NCBI RefSeq assembly: GCF_900236475.1
Contig: NZ_LT963352.1
Span: 3,844,001 to 3,908,000 of the forward strand
Direction: 5' to 3'
From: Streptomyces chartreusis NRRL 3882
Lineage (GTDB): Bacteria; Actinomycetota; Actinomycetes; Streptomycetales; Streptomycetaceae
Length of the DNA: 64,000 nt
Shown here: positions 59,057 to 64,000 of the stretch, one piece after another
How the letters are laid out: the number at the start of each line of letters is the position of its first letter
Numbering within the stretch: position 1 is the first letter of the stretch
The notes under the pieces: model-generated
The model's database searches: none
Seen by the model: the letters and a program-made list of their open reading frames with translations, nothing else
What the model was told of the DNA's origin: nothing
Program-made: the position numbers and the translations under genes

Positions 59057-59817
59057 GCCGGCATCACGGCGGGCATGTCCCCGTCGGGCCCCTGGTCGGC
59101 GGAGTCGCTGCGCGCTGCGGTGGCCGGGACGCCGCCGTCGGAGGCGGCGGCCTCCTCGCCGGCCTTGCGCTGCTCGTGGAAGGCGAGGATCTGCAGCTCG
59201 ATGGAGAGGTCGACCTTGCGCACGTCCACGCCGTCCGGCACGGAGAGCACGGTCGGCGCGAAGTTCAGGATGGAGGTGACACCGGCGGCCACGAGCCGGT
59301 CGCAGACGGCCTGGGCGGCACCGGCGGGGGTGGCGATGACGCCGATCGACACGCCGTTGTCCTGGATGATCTTCTCCAGGTCGTCGGAGTGCTGCACGGG
59401 GATCCCGGCGACGGGCTTGCCCGCCATGGCCGGGTCGGCGTCGATCAGCGCGGCGACCCGGAAGCCGCGGGAGGCGAACCCGCCGTAGTTGGCCAGGGCG
59501 GCGCCGAGGTTACCGATACCGACGATCACGACCGGCCAGTCCTGGGTGAGGCCCAGTTCGCGGGAGATCTGGTAGACGAGATACTCGACGTCGTAGCCGA
59601 CGCCCCGGGTCCCGTAGGAGCCGAGGTAGGAGAAGTCCTTGCGCAGCTTCGCGGAGTTGACCCCCGCCGCGGCCGCGAGCTCCTCGGAGGAGACCGTGGG
59701 CACCGAGCGCTCCGACAGCGCGGTCAGAGCGCGGAGGTACAGCGGAAGCCGGGCGACGGTGGCCTCGGGAATCCCTCGGCTGCGGGTCGCCGGTCGGTGA
59801 GTTCGGCCAGTTGCCAC
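59053..59817 (-). CDS. rex: Redox-sensing transcriptional repressor Rex
   Basis: 254 residues from GTG 59817, with AGGAG upstream (VATGRTHRPATRSRGIPEAT). The N-terminal winged helix (SVPTVSSEELAAAAGVNSAK, then a LRKDFSYLGSYGTRGVGY segment) binds DNA. The Rossmann domain (VVIVGIGNLGAALANYGGF) senses NADH/NAD+, with the ribose-binding acidic residue in VAALIDADPA. The sequence is nearly the one I remember for S. coelicolor Rex. It represses its own operon and respiratory genes when NADH is low. First gene of rex-hemA-hemC-hemD; an operator lies about 80 bases upstream. Confidence 0.97.
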   Translation of the reverse strand: MATGRTHRPATRSRGIPEATVARLPLYLRALTALSERSVPTVSSEELAAAAGVNSAKLRKDFSYLGSYGTRGVGYDVEYLVYQISRELGLTQDWPVVIVGIGNLGAALANYGGFASRGFRVAALIDADPAMAGKPVAGIPVQHSDDLEKIIQDNGVSIGVIATPAGAAQAVCDRLVAAGVTSILNFAPTVLSVPDGVDVRKVDLSIELQILAFHEQRKAGEEAAASDGGVPATAARSDSADQGPDGDMPAVMPA

Positions 59818-59896
59818 GGTGCTCCTGCGGGTAGAGCGGGGCTGTAGGCGGTCATACGTCCCTACATGACCGCCCCGTCGAAAGCAGGCTATGTCT

Positions 59897-59914
59897 TTGT
59901 GAACGCGTGCACAA
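59897..59914. promoter_or_regulatory. Rex operator (ROP)
   Basis: TTGTGAACGCGTGCACAA matches the Streptomyces Rex operator pattern (TGTGAA/C-type half-sites around a GC centre) with one asymmetric base pair. It lies upstream of rex, where autoregulation of rex-hemACD is established in S. coelicolor. Confidence 0.85.
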
Positions 59915-60131
59915 AGATGGTGTCCGATTTGCCCGGCCAACGTGACCGGGGTCACGCGCCCCCGGCGCACTCGTGAGGAACCGGCGCATACGCGCCACCG
60001 TTCCTTTGCTTCTGGGGGCAAAACCGCACACTCTCCTCTGTGGTTTCCCGCCCCCGAGACCAGCCACCGCCGATCCTAAGCGACCCGGCGGCCTCTTTGG
60101 ACTGCTCGGTCAGTTGCCGGACCGGGCGGGA

Positions 60132-60401
60132 TCAGTCGGTGAGCGCCTTGCGCAGGCGGTCCTCGTTCACGCGCCAGAACGTGTGCTGCCTGCCGTCCAC
60201 CAGCACGACCGGGATCTGTTCCCAGTACTGGGCGTGCAGTTCCCGATCCTCGGTGATGTCCTTCTGCTCCCAGGGGACTCCCAGATCACCGCACACCTTC
60301 TCCACAACGACCTGTGCGTCATCACACAGATGACAGCCGGGCTTGCGGATCAGGGTGACGAGCCGGTCCCGAGGGGGCCTGCGACGAAAGAGGGGACTCA
60401 T
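60132..60401 (-). CDS. Glutaredoxin-like thiol-redox protein
   Basis: 89 residues from ATG 60401; an in-frame ATG at 60410 is possible, and neither has a strong ribosome-binding site. It has a thioredoxin fold with the CxxC motif in LIRKPGCHLCDDAQVVVEK and the cis-Pro segment EQIPVVLVDG. It resembles the DUF836/glutaredoxin-family proteins that accompany rex in Streptomyces. It is likely to pass electrons in thiol redox control. Separated from rex by about 310 bases that hold the Rex operator. Confidence 0.87.
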   Translation of the reverse strand: MSPLFRRRPPRDRLVTLIRKPGCHLCDDAQVVVEKVCGDLGVPWEQKDITEDRELHAQYWEQIPVVLVDGRQHTFWRVNEDRLRKALTD

Positions 60402-60572
60402 GTCGGCCATTGTCGCGCGCCCGTGAACGAGGGGAACCCTCACGAAAGCGCCGGGCGACACGCCGACCACGTCCGGCCCGGACGACCTCTTTAACGACAC
60501 GCTTGCCGAGAGTTCACAGGCTCCAAACCTCTCGACTCCGGAAACCCCGAACAAACTGGCTATGCTCACGCC

Positions 60573-61490
60573 ATGGCCGCTCTCGGATGGCTCACTCCCC
60601 GTAGGCGCTCCGCCACGGCGCGGAGCGTTTTGGCAGGCGAGGCCTCGGCGGAGGCTGCCCGCAAGTCCTCACAGGAGGCCGCCGGCACGACCGAGGAACC
60701 GCAGTTCCCGGTCCACGGCGACGACCGTGCCGCCGCCTTCTTCGACCTGGACAACACCGTCATGCAGGGCGCCGCCCTCTTCCACTTCGGACGGGGCCTG
60801 TACAAACGGAAGTTCTTCGAGACGCGCGACCTCGCCCGGTTCGCCTGGCAGCAGGCGTGGTTCCGGCTGGCCGGGGTCGAGGACCCCGAACACATGCAGG
60901 AGGCCCGCGACTCGGCCCTGTCGATCGTCAAGGGCCACCGCGTCGCCGAGCTCCAGTCGATCGGCGAGGAGATCTACGACGAGTACATGGCCGAGCGCAT
61001 CTGGCCCGGCACCCGCGCCCTGGCCCAGGCCCACCTGGACGCCGGCCAGCGGGTATGGCTGGTGACGGCCGCCCCCGTGGAGATCGCCCAGGTCATCGCC
61101 CGCCGCCTCGGCCTGACCGGCGCCCTCGGCACGGTCGCCGAGTCCGTCGACGGCGTCTACACCGGCAAACTCGTCGGCGAACCGCTGCACGGCCCCGCGA
61201 AGGCCGAGGCGGTCCGCGCCCTGGCCGCGGCCGAGGGCCTGGACCTCGGCCGCTGCGCCGCCTACAGCGACTCGCACAACGACATCCCGATGCTGTCCCT
61301 GGTCGGCCACCCCTACGCCATCAACCCGGACTCCAAGCTGCGCAAGCACGCCCGCGACCTGGACTGGCGCCTGCGCGACTACCGCACCGGCCGCAAGGCG
61401 GCCAAGGTCGGCATCCCGGCCGCGGCGGGCGTGGGCGCGGTGGCCGGCGGCACGGCGGCGGCGATCGCCCTGCACCGCCGTCGCCGCTGA
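60573..61490 (+). CDS. HAD-IB family hydrolase (SerB-like)
   Basis: 305 residues. HAD motif I is AAFFDLDNTVMQGAALF (catalytic Asp pair near residue 58). Motif II Thr is in VWLVTAAPVEIAQVIAR, and the metal Asp pair is in AAYSDSHNDIPML. It belongs to the HAD-IB group with phosphoserine phosphatase and lysophosphatidate-acyltransferase-linked phosphatases. The N-terminal 45 residues are Ala/Ser-rich, and the C-terminus carries a hydrophobic Gly/Ala segment (VGIPAAAGVGAVAGGTAAAI) with basic residues, so it may be membrane-attached. Substrate unknown. Divergent from the glutaredoxin-like gene and upstream of bldN. Confidence 0.9.
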   Translation: MAALGWLTPRRRSATARSVLAGEASAEAARKSSQEAAGTTEEPQFPVHGDDRAAAFFDLDNTVMQGAALFHFGRGLYKRKFFETRDLARFAWQQAWFRLAGVEDPEHMQEARDSALSIVKGHRVAELQSIGEEIYDEYMAERIWPGTRALAQAHLDAGQRVWLVTAAPVEIAQVIARRLGLTGALGTVAESVDGVYTGKLVGEPLHGPAKAEAVRALAAAEGLDLGRCAAYSDSHNDIPMLSLVGHPYAINPDSKLRKHARDLDWRLRDYRTGRKAAKVGIPAAAGVGAVAGGTAAAIALHRRRR

Positions 61491-61855
61491 CGACCGCTCA
61501 GGGCCGGCGACCGATCAATCCGGGACACCTTCGTCTACGGGATGACAAGCCCCGTAAATCCAACTGGCGTACCCCCACAACCTCGCATCCAGTCCTCTTG
61601 GCTGGACACGGCCACAACACGCCCTGGACCCAGCCTCAATCCGAACCTTTCCGATCAACAACCGCTCACTCTCTGGCACTTGATGCGGCGTCAATCGGTT
61701 ACGGAAGCGACGTAATCGATGATTTGAGCAACTCGGTGTAGCAGGGCCTACACGAAGCGTTATTCTCCTCAGACGCAAACCGGTACCCCTCCGTCGCTAC
61801 GACGGGTGAAAGGTCCCGCACTGCACGTGATGGAAGCTCTGCCTCTGGGAGTCCC
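61491..61855. promoter_or_regulatory. bldN upstream region
   Basis: 365 bases without a gene, lower in GC than the surroundings, as expected for a complex developmental promoter. CAACTCGGTGTAG at 61729-61741 keeps the AC-N-C and G-N-GT elements of the BldD consensus (with G instead of A/T in the centre), and BldD is known to repress bldN. The match is partial, so this is a suggestion only. No terminator is seen after the HAD gene. Confidence 0.45.
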
Positions 61856-62629
61856 GTGTACCCACACGTCGGGGTTGACGCCTCGGGCCTGGCTACGCTG
61901 CGCGCAACGGTCCTCGACCTGTTGCGCGGCTTCGTCCCCACCGCGTACGCCGGCCCCGCATTCGCCACCGCCGCGCCCGTAGGCCCTTGCTATGCACTGG
62001 CCGACGGCAGCGCCGCGGTCGGCAGACGAGGGCGCCCGTCCGGCGCGGCCGCCACCGCCCGACGGCCGGCGGCGGACAGCGACAGCGCCCGCATGATGGA
62101 CCTCGTGGAGCGCGCCCAGGCCGGCGAGGCCGACGCCTTCGGCCGTCTCTACGACCAATACAGCGACACCGTCTACCGGTACATCTACTACCGGGTCGGA
62201 GGAAAGGCGACCGCCGAGGACCTCACCAGCGAGACCTTTCTGCGGGCACTGCGCCGCATCGGCACGTTCACCTGGCAGGGCCGTGACTTCGGCGCCTGGC
62301 TGGTCACCATCGCCCGGAACCTCGTCGCGGACCACTTCAAGTCCAGCCGCTTCCGCCTCGAGGTCACCACCGGCGAGATGCTCGACGCCAACGAGGTCGA
62401 GCGCTCCCCCGAGGACTCCGTCCTGGAGTCCCTCTCCAACGCCGCCCTGCTCGACGCCGTACGGCGGCTCAACCCCCAGCAGCAGGAGTGCGTGACACTC
62501 CGCTTCCTCCAGGGCCTCTCCGTCGCCGAGACCGCCCGCGTCATGGGCAAGAACGAGGGCGCCATCAAGACCCTCCAGTACCGGGCCGTGCGCACCCTCG
62601 CCCGGCTCCTCCCGGAAGACGCCCGCTGA
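61856..62629 (+). CDS. bldN: Developmental ECF sigma factor BldN (pro-form)
   Basis: 257 residues from GTG 61856. The first 80-odd residues (MYPHVGVDASGLATLRATVL onwards, through YAGPAFATAAPVG) are the unusual pro-sequence of BldN, removed in vivo in S. coelicolor. Sigma region 2 starts near DAFGRLYDQYSDTVYRYIYY, and region 4 near LNPQQQECVTLRFLQGLSVA, ending in a GKNEGAIKTLQYRAVRTLAR helix. It drives chaplin and rodlin genes needed for aerial hyphae. Sequence identity to the S. coelicolor protein as I remember it is very high. The anti-sigma gene rsbN follows. Confidence 0.97.
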   Translation: MYPHVGVDASGLATLRATVLDLLRGFVPTAYAGPAFATAAPVGPCYALADGSAAVGRRGRPSGAAATARRPAADSDSARMMDLVERAQAGEADAFGRLYDQYSDTVYRYIYYRVGGKATAEDLTSETFLRALRRIGTFTWQGRDFGAWLVTIARNLVADHFKSSRFRLEVTTGEMLDANEVERSPEDSVLESLSNAALLDAVRRLNPQQQECVTLRFLQGLSVAETARVMGKNEGAIKTLQYRAVRTLARLLPEDAR

Positions 62630-62706
62630 CCCGGCCGTACGCTCGGCGACGGCCAACTCACAGTCCGTGAAAGTCTGTTGACTTCGGCATCCGATCATCC
62701 GGCGTC

Positions 62707-62735
62707 CGTAACCCAAGTGCCGCGCCGCTCGTTGT
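62707..62735 (+). promoter_or_regulatory. Candidate BldN-type promoter of rsbN
   Basis: CGTAAC (62707-62712) and CGTTGT (62730-62735) are separated by 17 bases, close to the reported BldN consensus CGTAAC-N16-CGTTGA. They lie 131 bases before the rsbN start, in line with known BldN control of rsbN. Confidence 0.6.
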
Positions 62736-62865
62736 GCGGGATGCAGGCTCCCTGTGGTCACCCCCTGACCGGCTCCGATCACTCGATCGTGTGGTCGCGG
62801 TCAGGGCGTGCAACCCTCAGGACCCCCTGGGGAGTCGACCGTCATGACGAGAGGAGGTGCCGCCA

Positions 62866-64000
62866 GTGATCGCGAACGTATCGGCGCACCGGCGGGCGAA
62901 CGCCTTCGCCCAGGCCCTTCAGGAGCAGTCCGAGCAGGGCACGGCGGCCGAGCAGTCCGAAGGATCGGCACCGGCCCCGGCCGCTGCGGAGCCGACCGAA
63001 CCGGCACGCCTGCTGGCGCTCGCCTCCGGTCTCGGCGCGCTGCCCAAGCCGGAGCTCGACCCTGAGGTCAAGGTCGTCCAGCGGGCCCAGCTGGTGGCAG
63101 CGTTCGAGGCCATGCTCCAGGAGGGCACCGCGGGAGGCGGGGCGACGCAGGGCGCAGTCCCCGAGCAGCGCTCCACCCGGGCCCGTGGCGCGCACCGGGC
63201 GAGCCCCTTGAAGAAGTTCCGGCCCCGTTCCCGCCTCGCCAAGGGCCTCACCGCGGGCGGGCTCAGCGTGGGCGTGGCCGCGAGCGCCTTCGGCGGAGTC
63301 GCAGCCGCCAGCTCCGACGCCCTGCCCGGCGACTCGCTCTACGGCCTCAAGCGCGGCATCGAGGACGTCAAGCTCGGCCTCGCCGACGGCGCCGACGAGC
63401 GCGGCCGGGTCTATCTCGACCACGCCTCCACCCGGCTCAGTGAAGCCCGCCGCCTGATGGAGCGGGGCCGCAGCGGCCCGCTGGACCACGAGTCCCTGGG
63501 CGAGATCCGCCGCGCCCTGTCCGGCATGCGGCACGACGCGTCGGAAGGCCACCGGCTGCTGAGCGAGGCGTACGCGCGCGACCCGGACTCCCTTGAGCCC
63601 ATCCAGGCCCTGTCCGCGTTCTCCCGCTCCCACCGCCAGGCCTGGGGCGAACTGCGCGAGAAGCTCCCCGTCCAGCTCGGGGACGTCAGCGACCAGGTGT
63701 CGTCGGTGTTCGACGCCATAGAGGAGGACGTGGCCCCGCTGCGGTCCCTGCTGCCTGAGCCCCCGTCCCGGAGCGGCGGCGAAGGCAACCGGAAGGGCGC
63801 CTCCGAATCGGCCTCCAGCAGCTCCTCGGCCACCGACCGGTCGGCCCGGCCCAGCGACAGCGGCCGCGGCCACTCCGACAAGGGCAGCGCCGACAGCGGC
63901 AGCCCCAGCCACTCGGCCGGCAGTGAAAAGGACGGCCTGCTCGGCGGCAACACCGGCGGCCTGCTCGACCCGCCGCAGCAGGACAGCGACGCGAGCACCT
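62866..64000 (+). CDS. rsbN: Anti-sigma factor RsbN (3' end outside window)
   Basis: 378 codons from GTG 62866, preceded by GAGGAGGTG, open to the window end. The position directly after bldN and the sequence (VIANVSAHRRANAFAQALQE, then a PELDPEVKVVQRAQLVAAFE helix) identify it as RsbN, which binds and holds BldN. A membrane helix (LAKGLTAGGLSVGVAASAFG) lies near residues 123-145. The outer part has a DUF5667 domain (DALPGDSLYGLKRGIEDVKL) followed by a long Ser/Gly-rich tail that is cut off. Membrane topology puts the sigma-binding part inside. Confidence 0.9.
   Translation, partial: MIANVSAHRRANAFAQALQEQSEQGTAAEQSEGSAPAPAAAEPTEPARLLALASGLGALPKPELDPEVKVVQRAQLVAAFEAMLQEGTAGGGATQGAVPEQRSTRARGAHRASPLKKFRPRSRLAKGLTAGGLSVGVAASAFGGVAAASSDALPGDSLYGLKRGIEDVKLGLADGADERGRVYLDHASTRLSEARRLMERGRSGPLDHESLGEIRRALSGMRHDASEGHRLLSEAYARDPDSLEPIQALSAFSRSHRQAWGELREKLPVQLGDVSDQVSSVFDAIEEDVAPLRSLLPEPPSRSGGEGNRKGASESASSSSSATDRSARPSDSGRGHSDKGSADSGSPSHSAGSEKDGLLGGNTGGLLDPPQQDSDAST

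Noticed and set aside
1..64000. tRNA, rRNA, riboswitch or intact insertion sequence
   Set aside because: I found no cloverleaf ending in a GTTCGANTC-type T arm, no rRNA-like stretch, no recognisable cobalamin or other riboswitch core, and no complete transposase with terminal repeats.

Overview
The window reads as a central-chromosome segment of a Streptomyces species. Base composition is very GC-rich with strong third-position G/C bias. It carries genes I recognise as Streptomyces bldN, the start of rsbN, and a rex-hemA-hemC-hemD operon with a Rex operator. It also has paired XRE/DUF397 regulators and DUF3558 and DUF4232 lipoproteins. I see no rRNA, tRNA or CRISPR array.

Layout. 0-1.7 kb: tail of a probable PLDc_N protein, an XRE(DUF5753)/DUF397 pair, and a fused small-protein gene. 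1.8-6.6 kb: a UvrA-like ABC protein divergent from a double-HTH MerR (TioE-type) regulator, then a stand-alone condensation-domain protein. 6.7-10.9 kb: a complete system II cytochrome c maturation operon (TlpA/ResA, CcdA, ResB, CcsB). 11-15.4 kb: a Tat lipoprotein polysaccharide deacetylase, histidine phosphatase, hemL and a conserved protein. 15.4-20.0 kb: a scarred accessory segment with a frameshifted Tn3-family transposase remnant, a multicopper oxidase, DoxX, tail fragments of ArsC and an alcohol dehydrogenase, and a vanX-like gene broken by a stop codon. 20-32 kb: GNAT, LacI regulator, two-component pair, LLM oxidoreductase, YnfA, SnoaL-like, SDR plus DUF6126, RtcB, two lipoproteins and a DUF2637 membrane protein. 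32-36 kb: lysS and argS, divergent. 36-43.8 kb: a three-gene operon (STAND NTPase with 26 TPR units, CHAT protease, alpha/beta hydrolase) that I consider the most interesting object here. 43.9-51.9 kb: cell-wall-facing HTH/peptidoglycan-binding membrane proteins, NAT, aminotransferase, methyltransferase and DUF4232 lipoprotein. 51.9-60.4 kb: hemB, an FAD oxidase, hemD, hemC, hemA, rex and a glutaredoxin-like protein. 60.6-64 kb: HAD-IB hydrolase, bldN, and rsbN cut by the window end.

How the genes fit. Tetrapyrrole synthesis runs through the window: hemA and hemL make 5-aminolevulinate, hemB and hemC make hydroxymethylbilane, and HemD closes and methylates the ring. The Ccs system attaches haem to exported cytochromes. 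Rex ties haem supply to NADH/NAD+ state. bldN and rsbN are a developmental sigma/anti-sigma pair. The STAND-CHAT-hydrolase operon has the logic of an NTP-dependent, protease-executed conflict or cell-suicide system; a TTA leucine codon near its start suggests bldA-dependent, late translation. Functions of that operon are inferred from domains, not demonstrated.
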